A DNA stretch of 29,423 bases from Sperchopsis tessellata (GCA_033557685.1 JAWQRN010000449.1:1-29423), one strand, 5' to 3'; counted from the first letter of the stretch, positions 10,780 through 20,390 are shown. The notes: generated by a model not told the origin, from the letters alone. Numbers and translations are program-made.

Positions 10780-11155
10780 ATATTATAAGTTTCGAAGACT
10801 ATAATTTCTACTTTTTCAATATTTACTTTATGTAATTTTTTCCGTATTTCTTTGTGAGGGTTTTACAAGACTGTTTGTGTAAAGAACGAAGTCAGATGTT
10901 TTTTCTTTAAATCTCAGCTGACTTCCAAAACAGTCGTGATAAAAACATCTGGTAGAAATAAATACGGGGGAAAAATAAGTACAATCTAGATTATAGTAAA
11001 GAGCGATATTTAACATAATTTTAACATAAAACCATTACTTATAACACTTACAAATACACAAAATTACTTATTTAAAAATTGTTATCATTTACCGTTTAGA
11101 TTACATATAAGAAGTAGTGATAAAGCAGAAAATATAGTCTTCGAAACGTATATAA
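10780..11155. repeat. nested imperfect palindrome (foldback/MITE-like)
   Basis: GTTTCGAAGACTATA at 10789-10803 is the exact reverse complement of TATAGTCTTCGAAAC at 11133-11147. The similarity continues inward for roughly 35-40 bp (TTTCTACTTTTTCAATATTTACTTTATGTAAT against the complement of the right arm, with mismatches). Inside lies a second symmetrical structure: CCGTATTT (about 10842-10849) pairs with AAATACGG (about 10960-10967), GACTGTTT (10869-10876) with AAACAGTC, and GAAGTCAG (about 10888-10895) with CTGACTTC. The inner stem is centred near 10906 and the outer arms near 10968, so about 110-120 extra bases appear to sit in the right half. No protein was recognised. It is consistent with a non-autonomous foldback element. 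Confidence 0.6.
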
Positions 11156-11159
11156 CTAA

Positions 11160-11484
11160 AAATAAGTAGTTTTAATATAAAAGCCTTCACATCCTAAGAA
11201 TTCATAACTCCCTAATTAAAAAAGGGCAAGAATCTAAACATATATATGATGAAAACGTAATTTTCTTTTAGAATCTGGTAGCGGAAGGAAACCTCCATTT
11301 ATTTAAAGTATTTTAATATAATTCAAAAGTAGTGGTGCTCAAAGTAATAAAATACAATTGTGTAGCGTTATGTTTATAAATTGAATTGCATGAATATTTG
11401 GCGAGAATACTTTGTACATCATCTTTCATAATAAATATTTAGATCTTTCAATTCACATGTTGGTACAGGAAAATAAGGGCATGT
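11160..11484. other. no recognisable gene
   Basis: AT-rich DNA with no usable reading frame on either strand and no motif or repeat that I could assign, lying between two palindromic repeats. Confidence 0.5.
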
Positions 11485-11911
11485 TATCTTTAGGTTTTCC
11501 GGGAGATTACCGTGTGTTGGCATTTGTTATTGTCGACGTTTCGTCCACCGTTGCAGGGGACATTATCAAGACGTACAGCTCTTAAAAGTGCTAATTAAAC
11601 ATTGCCATGTAGCTCTGAAAAGTGCTAGTTGTAGGTGTCGACCCGCTCTAAAATTGCCCATTTCTTGACTAGCACTTGTGAGAGCTACGTGTTATTCTAT
11701 TATTAGTACTTTTTAGAGCTGGTCGGCACCTACAACTAGCACTTTTCAGAGCTACACGGCAATGTTTAATTAGCACTTAAGAGCTACATGTCTTGATAAT
11801 GTTCCCTGCAACGGTGGACGAAACGTCGGCAAAAACAAAAGCCAACACACTCCTATCTCCCGGAAAACCAGAAGATATTTACTGCAGCCGTGGAAGTCTT
11901 CGTACTGAATT
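11485..11911. mobile_element. foldback repeat with ~168-bp inverted arms (Penelope-like end family)
   Basis: The left arm, 11485-11653, is a close reverse complement of the right arm, 11711-11877. Both run ATCTT(C)xGGTTTTCCGGGAGA, then GTGTGTTGGC, CGACGTTTCGTCCACCGTTG, CATTATCAAGAC and ATTAAACATTGCC, and then into repeats of a unit like AGCTCTGAAAAGTGCTAGT. The 57-bp centre carries yet another inverted copy of that 20-mer (CTAGCACTTGTGAGAGCT), so about six copies of the unit lie in the inner 180 bp. In RNA or single-stranded DNA it would form a hairpin of roughly 165 bp. After the right arm, 11878-11911 is also shared with the copy at 12.65-12.80 kb, so the parent element continued further right. 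No transposase frame is present. Confidence 0.85.
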
Positions 11912-11939
11912 ATATGCATGTTAGTTAAAACACTAGACA

Positions 11940-12350
11940 ATGTTTTCAAATTTTGTTTTGATCTGTATCTTCATGTACATTGTGAAAGTATGTCAACTTT
12001 ACAAGAAATCTCTAATTTTCACCACAATATTTGAAAGAGTATCAACATCACTTAATATTAATGCATTTAGCTTTACTTGTTCTTTTATCATAACAGCTGG
12101 TCAAGGTAAATTATTTTCTAAATCTTTGGTTATCCGTAATATGTATCGTTTCTACATGTTTAATAAACCACAGGAAACTGAGTGTAATTCTACAATATTA
12201 TCTGTACATCTGGAACAAAATTATATGTGCGTTCTGAGTTCAGATCAAATTAAGTTGGCAGAATTGGAGATTGCGTATTTAGATTTTGATATTGCTTACT
12301 TTGATTACAACAGTAACTGTATAAGAGATTTATATATTTTGTATAAATAA
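11940..12350 (+). CDS. unrecognised 136-codon open frame
   Basis: The second-longest open stretch in an otherwise stop-rich window (only the LINE frame near 14.2 kb is slightly longer), starting at an ATG 30 bp after the foldback repeat and ending in TAA. The predicted product has a hydrophobic N-terminus (VLICIFMYIV, about residues 7-16) that could act as a signal or anchor segment, and a second hydrophobic patch near residue 45-55. After that come acidic, Tyr/Asp-rich stretches (YLDFDIAYFDYNSNC). I recognise no domain. A potential donor site (CAAG|GTAAAT near 12102) lies inside it, so it could contain an exon. In AT-rich DNA a frame this long is unusual but still possible by chance, so function is undetermined. 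Confidence 0.25.
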   Translation: MFSNFVLICIFMYIVKVCQLYKKSLIFTTIFERVSTSLNINAFSFTCSFIITAGQGKLFSKSLVIRNMYRFYMFNKPQETECNSTILSVHLEQNYMCVLSSDQIKLAELEIAYLDFDIAYFDYNSNCIRDLYILYK

Positions 12351-12351
12351 A

Positions 12352-12645
12352 TTACACCATTGTACTTTTAACTCTGAAGTGATAAAAAGTGAAGATTGTT
12401 GCCTTTGACATAAATTCACTCACTTGCTAGATACATTTTTTGACTCCATTTCGTCGTGACATTTCTGCAGGTATTTTTATAGCGAAACTCATTGTTAAGC
12501 TAAAAAATGTATGAACTCTGGATAATGTCTGCTACATTTAGGTTATGAAATTTTCCAACATAAAATTCACAAGATTGAAATATGACTAAAGAATAGTTTA
12601 GTATTTGATTTAAAATCTGCTTCTATCATTTTTAAGAAATCTTTG
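12352..12645. other. no recognisable gene
   Basis: AT-rich DNA between the open frame and the second copy of the foldback repeat. No motif was seen. Confidence 0.5.
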
Positions 12646-12649
12646 TTAT

Positions 12650-12803
12650 CTTCAAAATTTCCGGGAGATAATAGGAACTACATGTCGTGATGCACCCTGC
12701 AACGATGTATAAAACAGTGACAAGAAGAAAAGCTAATTCATGGTTATCCCCAGGAAAACCTGAAGATATCTACTATGACCATGGAAGTGTACGTACAGAA
12801 TTT
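12650..12803 (+). repeat. collapsed second copy of the foldback repeat
   Basis: It begins TTATCTTCAAAATTTCCGGG, equal to the outer end of the left arm of the 11.49 kb element. After GGGAGATAA it jumps straight to GAACTACATGTCGTGATG and then CCCTGCAACG, matching the right arm through CCCCAGGAAAACCTGAAGAT. The continuation TACTATGACCATGGAAGTG up to GTACAGAATT matches the shared flank at 11878-11911. The left arm interior and the AGCTCT subrepeats are deleted. It is more diverged than the arms of the first copy are from each other. Confidence 0.75.
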
Positions 12804-13675
12804 GTTAATTAATAATAATATGGACTTGAACAAAAGCAAGAGAGCAAATCTTGCCTTATTTTACTTAACAACCCCCTCTTAATTCACTATGATCAAAGCT
12901 AAATAAAGCCGTAGATGTTCTCTTCCAAAAATCTCATCGTGAGATATTTAAATTCGTTAGGGTGGAATGTTCTTTCATCCACTAATTTTTTATTTTACCC
13001 TGAATAATGGGCAGAGAGATAAATCCCTGCTAACTGGCAGCTTAGATCGCTCCATTAGATAAATACTCATCAAATAAACATGTGCACGTGTGTTTGTTTG
13101 ATTTGATGCATTTTAACAATAACTCGTTCTCTCTCTGTTTTTTATGGTGATCAATTGTGGACGCAAACCTTGCAGACATTTTCCAATTTATTAGCGTACC
13201 TGGTATTAATTAGCATTATTAAAGGTATTAACGGTTCATATCAGGCGGTTTGGACTACCAGGCATATATAGGTGCTTATGTATACTTTGCCCCATTATAC
13301 GGATATGTTGGATAAAAATGAGGAACACAATAGCTAACGCTGAGAGCAGTATAATAGAGAGTATAATATTGCCCGTAGATGTGTTTGCACTCCGTTCAAT
13401 TAACTAACTGCGCGACATCAAAACTGGTGCAACATTTTGGCCTAATTTAAACCATTATTACGATATTTATCGATTGGTATATTTACTCATCATATAGACA
13501 TAATTTTAGATTCTCTTTCAGATCTGCTTATATCTACATATAAGGTTATAGAATCTCTCGCTTGGATAATTAGTCTCCCCTTGTTATTATTTACATATAA
13601 AAACTTATTTAAGCTTTGTAAAAAATTGCCTTCACATTTGATTAAATGTCATTTAGTAATATATAATACAATTTA
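12804..13675. other. no recognisable gene
   Basis: No usable frame. A short purine/pyrimidine-alternating patch (ATGTGCACGTGTGTTTG, about 13080-13096) and a CTCTCTCTGT run near 13129-13138 are the only low-complexity features. No transposon motif was seen. Confidence 0.5.
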
Positions 13676-14945
13676 GCTCGGTGGAAAAATTGGTTAGAAG
13701 ATGTTGAAGCTATGAGAGGTGCCGATATTGGATCAGACAACTACTTGGTGAGAGGAAAGATGAAACTAAAATTTAATGTTCATAAAAACAAACGATCAAA
13801 ACGAGGTTCTATAACAAAAAATATTCATATATTGATAACACTATAATAATAATTTAATAGAAGAAACAATTGAATGGCAAAATTAAATGCATATTAATTT
13901 TAAAAGCGTATGGCATTCTTCATAAATACATAAAAATTATGCTGTTTTTATATGAAGACTATGGGGCTAGAATGCAACACGAAAATCACCTGTCAGATAA
14001 AATTTCTATTGACGTGTGAGACAAGGATGCATACTCTCACCAACAATATTCTTAATTGTGTTGGATTGGATGACGATGAAGGTAAATCAAAGTGGCTTAA
14101 CATATAATGTTTTCAATAAACTGGAAGATCTAGAGCATGCAGATGTCATTTGTTTACTAACAGAAACAAAAGCTCATATAGAAAGCAAGATTAAGCTACT
14201 GGCACAAAATGGAAAACAAGTCGGTCTTAACATTAACACTGAAAATTCAAAAGATGATAAATATAAAAGAGAAGAATGAAGTTATGCTAATAGATTTAGT
14301 AAATCAAATGTGTTATTTGGGCAGTGTGATAGAGGAAAATGGAGGAAGTAACAATGATATTTTAACACGAGTGGGAAAGGCTCAAAATGCATTCAGAAAA
14401 ATATGGCCAATAAATGAGCTAAGCAAAGATACTAAAATTAGACTGTTTAACAGTTTATTAAACAATATAGTTCCATATGCCTGTGAGACATGGAATGAAA
14501 ACAGAAAAGGTATTCAAAGAATTCAGGTGTTCATAAACAAATTCTTAAGTAGAATGCTAGGTATACACTGGCCGGACAACCAAAAGAACCAAGCAAGATC
14601 TAAATATATTGATTATAAAAAAGCGCAAATGGAGATGGATTGAGCAAATGTTGAGAAGTTCTACCAGAAACCTGAATAAACAAGCATTCGAATATCAACG
14701 TCCAGGCAGGAGAAGGGGAGGGCTCTCAGTTGGAAAAGGAGTATAACCCAGGAGTGTAAAACCAGAGAACGACATGGACTCAAGTTAAACGAATAGCACA
14801 AGATATAACTGAATAGAGAGACTTTGTGAATAAAATTGTGAGCTAAATTAAGGTGCAAGTTAACTAACAACTTTTATATCTTAGACTTGCTACAAGAAAC
14901 GTCCTTACGACGCTCTATGCTTCGCTAGGTATAAACAGGACAATT
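13676..14945 (+). pseudogene. non-LTR retrotransposon (APE-type LINE) remnant with internal deletion
   Basis: 13676-13800 reads RWKNWLEDVEAMRGADIGSD then YLVRGKMKLKF, the C-terminus of an APE endonuclease (family VRAxRGADVGSDHHLLVAKxKLKL; the catalytic His is Asn here). The sequence then jumps to the reverse transcriptase: YEDYGARMQHENHLSDKISI, RQGCILSPTIFLIVLDWM (14016 on), LEDLEHADVICLLTET (active-site block, FADDI changed to HADVI) and KQVGLNINTENSK. In a shifted frame it continues LVNQMCYLGSVIEENGG, LTRVGKAQNAFRKIW, YACETWNENRKGIQRIQVF and LSRMLGIHWPD. From 14640 to 14846, with stops, come LRSSTRNLNKQAFEYQRPGR and TWTQVKRIAQDITE. The 3' untranslated part probably continues to about 14945 (CTTACGACGCTCTATGCTTC). 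The first half of the reverse transcriptase is deleted. The clade is uncertain. Confidence 0.9.
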
Positions 14946-14949
14946 ATCT

Positions 14950-15630
14950 GAATTCGTAACATTTGTTATATAACAATATTAACATGTTTATTTGATTTCC
15001 ATAAACTGTTATTTCATTCTCAGAACCATAATATTATAACATTTCTGGACGCAAACGTTTCTTTTATTTTCCACAATTTCTGTATTCTGTTTTTACTGTT
15101 TCTGTAAACACTCTATAGGTCTGTAGTACGGGCAGTTTAATGGATTTGCACAGTTTCTTTCCAGGGGTGAAATTGGATGTAGTACTAGGTTGTATCAAAT
15201 AATTATCGTACTTTGTTACTGGAGTTGTGAGTTCAAAGTGGTTACTCGATGTAAAACCCGCAAGAAGCCTATCATATCATATATTAAAATGTACTGCGAA
15301 AAGTGCACAAACACGTGTATCAACTGGATCCTGAGACCACCGCAGAAGAGCTGTTGAGCTATTAACTACTAAAACGTTTAAAACTTTCTCATAGGCGTTT
15401 GGATATCTATACCTCTTTCAAGCTGTCCATTCCATACTTGATTTATTTCAAATATTTATACCTTATATTGAATGATTTGTGTTAAATGACAGTTCGTTAC
15501 TTTGACTGTATATTTGATTGTTATATATATTCAACCCAAATATATTCAACTGTTTTTATTTTTTTAAAACTTAGAAGTTTTTATTAATTGGCTTTCTACT
15601 TATAGTTACGAACTGTGTTAAGGTTGTAAG
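14950..15630. other. no recognisable gene
   Basis: AT-rich spacer between two LINE remnants. A region of normal GC at 15160-15350 has no readable frame. No motif was identified. Confidence 0.45.
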
Positions 15631-15633
15631 CGA

Positions 15634-17085
15634 TTGACAACATTTTTTAATTTTTTTCAGCTTAGTAAAATTAATAACTGCCGAGGTAGAATACTTGACC
15701 TGGTATTTTCAAATATTCAAAGTACTGTTGGGCATAAGTTTGATCCTGTAATTCTTGAAGATCTACATAATGATAAGACCCTCAATCTAACAATCCTACC
15801 CAACTTATCTATTCGTACATTAAACATTAAATATACTAATTTATCTCTGCTGTATGACAAAATTTTGTATTTATTGGGACCCCTTATATCTCATTGAAGA
15901 TGACAACCAGGCTTTTGATTTTATCTACACAAGCTTATATTCTGTTTCTGACATTTGCTTATGCTTTTCAGCGTACCCAAAGAAACTATATACCCCATAG
16001 ATACCCACATTATTATTAGAAATATTCGCCAAAAAGCTCATTTTCATAAATATGAAATTTTCTGAATCCGTTTTATGCCATGCATTTAGCAATTTGAGAC
16101 GGTCAACCAAACTAACTGTGGCCTTTAAGCGCTGAGAGGTCTGGTGCATCTATTAGAGCCTGTCCTAAACACTTCTGGTGTTATGTTAATTGTTGTAAGG
16201 GCGGAGGTTATTTGCCTAAGTTAAGTGTATTAACGGAAAACAGTATTTCTGGAAAATTTATTTTATTAATTTTTATAGTGTTAACATAATACATGAAGTC
16301 AACTATAAGAACCTTTAGAGTACAACGTCCTTTTATTTGCATATTGATATCTTTTTAAAACTTATGTGGGTGTGTTTACATCAATTCAGCATATTTATAC
16401 AAAGTGCTAAAAATAACACATTCAGCAGATTTCACTTACGACGAGAAAATTGTATACTGGTTTTAATAGCGTTTATAATTCACTTTCTTAATACCCTCTT
16501 CATTGGTTGGTGAGTATAGTGAACTGGACACTCCTCTGATATTGATACTGCCAACGCATTCTTTATTTTTCGCACATCTTTTATTAATGATCCTGTTATC
16601 GAATTGAGTTTTAGGTCATCCTCAGTATCTCTTGACAGAATAACTCCTGAATATATACTTTCGGCAATTAAACATATAAAGCCCAAGGTTTCATCAGGGC
16701 CCGACCATAACCTGGGTTTTTTGTTGAATGAGTTTTATGCGGTTAAATCATATTCATTGTCTATTATTACCAGCCTCTGTTTATGATGTGGTTCTTTCAC
16801 TAAGATCTGGAAGCGTTTCTGGACTGTTCATAAGTCGGTTGATGTAAGTGATATTAAGAACTACAGACCTATTGCTATTCTTTCGAACTTTGCAAAGGTT
16901 TTTGAATCCGTTATTCATTCCTTATATACCCAATTTCTTTCATTAGTTATTGATGGTGGTGGGCAGTTGGTCGCATTTTTACCGATATCGTCAAGGATTT
17001 TGATCGTATCAATCGTTATATGCTTCTTTTTAAGTTTAACTTTGGCCTTTTCACTTCTTTTGTTAGTTGTTTTTTTTTCAGTTTA
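15634..17085 (+). pseudogene. Jockey-type LINE remnant, truncated in the reverse transcriptase
   Basis: 15634-15800 gives NFFQLSKINNCRGRILDLVF and FDPVILEDLHNDKTLNLTI, the end of a Jockey-clade APE endonuclease (family NxxGRxLDLVFSN...PLVPEDxHHP). 15905-16130 gives the linker NQAFDFIYTSLYSVSD...FSNLRRSTKLTVA (family VDxFYxxLYxxID...FSxLRxxVK). 16600-17010 is the N-terminal reverse transcriptase: ITPEYILSAIKHIKPKVSSG, PDHNLGFLLNEF, then after a frameshift DVSDIKNYRPIAILSNFAKV, FESVIHSL and TDIVKDFDRIN (catalytic motif A, family TDFSKAFDRV, catalytic Asp retained). The element ends within about 25 codons after motif A, so the YADD block, thumb and 3' tail are missing. There are many stops and frameshifts. 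Confidence 0.85.
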
Positions 17086-17149
17086 TTTTTGTTCCAATGT
17101 CACGTTTTTTTTTATTTAATTCTCAGCGCATGCCATTTAGCCTAGCGCT

Positions 17150-17295
17150 AATTTGTTAAATTGTATTTTTTCAATATAATTCAAAGTCCCTGCGTTTTTA
17201 CGCCGAGACTGGGAATCGAACTCGAGCCACCGCGGAGTCGCATAGATTGAACCCCTAACGCTTCAACGTATACGGCTACCGAGGTACTTCACTTA
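17150..17295 (-). repeat. tRNA-derived SINE-like fragment
   Basis: On the minus strand, from about 17292, the sequence reads CCTCGGTAGCCGTATACG (a degenerate A box), then AAGCGTTAGGGGTTCAATC, ATGCGACTCCGCGGTGG and GAGTTCGATTCCCAG (a clear B box, family GGTTCGAATCC), followed by TCTCGGCGTAAAAACGC. The order and spacing of the two pol III boxes fit a tRNA-derived SINE head. The T arm and acceptor do not pair well enough for a working tRNA gene. It is clearly GC-richer than its surroundings and sits just past the truncation of the LINE on its left. Confidence 0.55.
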
Positions 17296-17299
17296 TCTG

Positions 17300-19200
17300 T
17301 TAGCCACTAGGGTTTTTGTTCTTAGTAATTATTGACTACTTTTCGGGATAAATAAATAGTTCGTCATCTTCATAAATGACAACTGATTTCATTCTCAACA
17401 AATATATTATTTTTACTGATGACCTTATTGTTTGCTTCCATAAACGATACCACAGATTATCTAAACCTGCAAAGTGGCTAAGACACCTTTGCATATATGT
17501 ATATGCGTGATGTCAACTGCTTATTACTTAATGTCAAGAAATATAAGGTTATTAGTTTTACTCGTAAACGTAATTCCACTAAATTTCACTGGTACTGTCT
17601 TGTAATTAACTAAGTTTACGAGGGATCTTAGTATGGTTTTTGACGAAGCACTGACTTTTACCGTAATATTCTCGAGGTATCATCATCTTCTACTCATTTG
17701 CTTGGTTTCTTTATATTATTTATATATTGATCCTCTTTCGTTGAATGCACTGTTTTTCACTTTTGTTTGGTACACTGAAGTATTGTTTTGTTATTTATTC
17801 AATAATACATAAATCTTCTTGAGTTCATTCGTTGACGATTTTTGAAATATTTGTTCTATTTGTAAGAAGTTCCACCCGGTATATGTAAATACCTTAAAAT
17901 ATACCATGGAATTATTTTAGGTTTACTACACTTACCTATACCAGTTAAATTAATTAATTATATCTCGTTCTCAAAACTATTTTGAACCAAAGTCAAAATT
18001 CTGTACATATTTATGATGGAAAATAATATTTGTATTTTTAAAGCTATTAAGTGTCTAACTTTAAGAGTGACTTTTTTATAACTCTTTTGTTGAAATAGTA
18101 TTGCAAAGTTAAATTGTATTAAATTAAATATTTGTCTTGGTGCAATAAAATTAAAGATAAGTACTTCATTGTAAATCAAAAATATGGGGTGATATAAAAG
18201 TGGCAAGTGTTATTGATGAGCCATACATTTTCTCTAAAACTGTTTAAGGGATAATATGTAGATTATTTTTGACAAATTCTTATCCATGCTACCTGTGTTC
18301 ATTGGCAGCAAAGCTATTATATTCGTCACGTTTTGGAAATCAACGGATTTGATGGCTATTGCAGGTAAATAAATATTTCTACCTATGTCTATTTTGAGGT
18401 GAAACGGAATACAATTCTTAGAACAAAGTTTGTTGTAAAATTGACCTGATCCCACAAGTACCAAGTCAAATGGATATCGTTGTCTGACTTCTTTTTATTT
18501 ACACTCTCCTAATAAGATATTTTGGGTGCAATGAGATTAAATTTCTCAGAAACTCAGTTGTTAAGGGGAAGTTAAAACTTGTAACGTTAATGAAAAATGA
18601 CCAATTGATATTAAATCAGAATTAACTACAAAATATGACGACGGAATAAACTGATTGAAATCATTCAATCTATTTTTTTAAATTTTCACGTCAATCCTGG
18701 AATGTAATGTGATTGGATTTATTAATTGACTTGAATTTGACGTAAGTAAAGTTTATGTTTATATTTTATACATTAACTATATCCTCGATAAAATGGCTTG
18801 AAACGACATTAAGCAACTTTACCCTTACAATTTAAAATTAGAGCTCTACATTTTAAAAAATAAATACTAAAAAGCATATTGATGACCTTGTTTTTACTTT
18901 ATCTTAGAGTAATGGTATTTGTCGATTAAATAAATACGTAATTAGGAAATATTATTTTGGGGCAATTCCATTGTACTCTATATTGGTCGGTATTAAACTT
19001 TAAGTGCGGGTTTGCGATTCATCTATGGTTAGAAAAGTAATATATGTTGTGTCTATACTAGATACGATATATCTACATATTCTAATTCTCATATACACAT
19101 TTATTAGCGTACGTATATTAGTATATATAGTATAATAGTAGTAAAGTATATTTAATTGTGATGGAAAATATCGTATAAAAACAATTCATGAGGATGCGAA
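17300..19200. other. no recognised gene; one unassigned minus-strand frame at 18234-18500
   Basis: Mostly AT-rich DNA. On the minus strand, an open stretch from about 18500 to 18234 begins KEVRQRYPFDLVLVGSGQFY and continues with balanced composition (CIPFHLKIDIGRNIYLPAIA). It has no in-frame ATG at its left and I cannot assign it to a family. It may be a decayed repeat protein or chance. The next minus-strand frame (17958-18206) is low-complexity and hydrophobic. 19075-19150 contains TATA-type low-complexity sequence. Confidence 0.4.
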
Positions 19201-19204
19201 AATC

Positions 19205-19645
19205 CTCTTCTAATCTGGTAAAATTCTACGCTACATGCTGCTGATGAATGAAGACCAGTTTTACCCCAAAACCAGCAGTGGGGTGTATCTTCTGCACTGT
19301 GAGAGTGGAGCGGAATATATCAGACAAACTGGATATTCTCTTAACATTCGATATGAGGAACACCTTCCCTGCATCAATTACACCTGTGATGACTCAAGCG
19401 TTGTCAGTAAGTTAATTTCCTTTAGTCATGCACCTAATCACAATATCTCTATCACCCTTCATAAATATCCCACAGATAAGAAGGTGGATATTGCCATAAG
19501 CTATGAGATATACCTCAGCGGTCGATCCAATCCTGACCTTCACTTTAACGAATCCCACAATTTTACTTCAAATCCTCAATTTAAAATTATTCCCAATAGA
19601 CCAAGTCACTGTTCTACGAATGGTAAGTTTGGTGGCAATGGTTAA
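19205..19645 (+). pseudogene. Penelope-like element: GIY-YIG endonuclease fragment
   Basis: C-terminal endonuclease of a Penelope-like retroelement, 5'-truncated. LHAADE just before the frame and KTSSGVYLLHCESGAEYIRQ match the standard KxxSGVYxIPCxCGxxYIGQTG, with the GIY-equivalent GVY at about residues 16-18. The YIG motif is changed to YIR. TGYSLNIRYEEHLPCI follows, keeping the conserved Arg and the ExH (family TGRSLxxRIKEH). A later block, DKKVDIAISYEIYLSGRSNP (family REAxEIxxx), ends the domain, with NPQFKI after it. It is open from about 19235 to 19645 with no stop, unusual among the elements here, but the reverse transcriptase is absent. A (TA)n tract follows 30 bp later. Confidence 0.85.
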
Positions 19646-19674
19646 ATTGTGATTTTGCTTTTATATTGATAAAC

Positions 19675-19698
19675 ATATATATATATATATATATATAT
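19675..19698. repeat. (AT)n microsatellite
   Basis: An uninterrupted alternating AT tract of 24 bp lies just downstream of the first GIY-YIG fragment. Confidence 0.9.
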
Positions 19699-19699
19699 G

Positions 19700-20235
19700 A
19701 ATACGTTCTTAATTATTTTGATGGTCTTTAATAATTGAACAGTTATCTATTCTTTTTGCTTGAATATGACTTAGTGTAGTCAAAATTTGTCACTGTAGAA
19801 TAAATGTGAAATAACTTTGTGGAACGATAATGTCATTTAATTTCTATTTTATTCATTTATCTAGAGCATGTTGGCGATACGCAAAGATGCTATATAATAT
19901 AGTAGTCTCGAAGAGTTGTGAGGCTAGAAAGTTTTGATCTAAGAAATATAAGAAGAAGGTATGAAATAATATTATTATGAAAATCGAATAAAATTGTAGA
20001 TCCTAATGATATTTAGAAAATGTATGATTTATTATAAATATTTTTTATAATGTTTCGGGTACTTAGTGCAATATATTTACTAGTAATTAACCCTATTTTT
20101 CATAACCACATACGTTGAAGATGAAATTGGAAATATTCGTTTATTTATCTAGCATTCGCACTCTTATGATTGATACGTAAAGTGTAATCGAATTCTATTC
20201 ATAACTCAATTAGTTACAGATTGTAAAAGTAATTT
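19700..20235. other. no recognisable gene
   Basis: AT-rich DNA between the first Penelope fragment and an isolated tail motif. No frame or motif was seen. Confidence 0.5.
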
Positions 20236-20244
20236 TAATGTAGG

Positions 20245-20305
20245 GCGATTGAGGCAAACGTTTCGTGGAATGCCCCGCATCGTTAGAGTAACCTACACTC
20301 CTGCA
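20245..20305 (-). repeat. isolated Penelope-like tail motif
   Basis: On the minus strand the sequence reads TCTAACGATGCGGGGCATT then CCACGAAACGTTTGCC (about 20295-20253). This has the layout CxxACGATG, short hairpin-able spacer, CGAAACG shared with the other tails. It is not in the orientation of the plus-strand GIY-YIG fragment to its left, so it is probably a separate truncated insertion. Confidence 0.4.
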
Positions 20306-20389
20306 CATTCAATAACATACAGTAGATCTTTTGTTTATGTGTATTATATGTAATTATTTTAACAGTGTGAAAATTTGATGTTTTTTATA

Positions 20390-20390
<1 letters not shown>

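Noticed and set aside
11485..11877. CRISPR-like array from the repeated AGCTCT...GTGCTAGT unit
   Set aside because: Copies alternate in orientation, spacing is irregular and the whole is a palindrome. The sequence is eukaryotic and no cas genes are present.
14661..14870. Minus-strand frame of 69 codons
   Set aside because: Antisense of the LINE 3' coding end, where the plus strand reads TWTQVKRIAQDITE.
17190..17292. A genuine tRNA gene on the minus strand
   Set aside because: A clear B box exists, but the T stem and acceptor stem do not pair properly and the A box is degenerate. A SINE-like fragment fits better.
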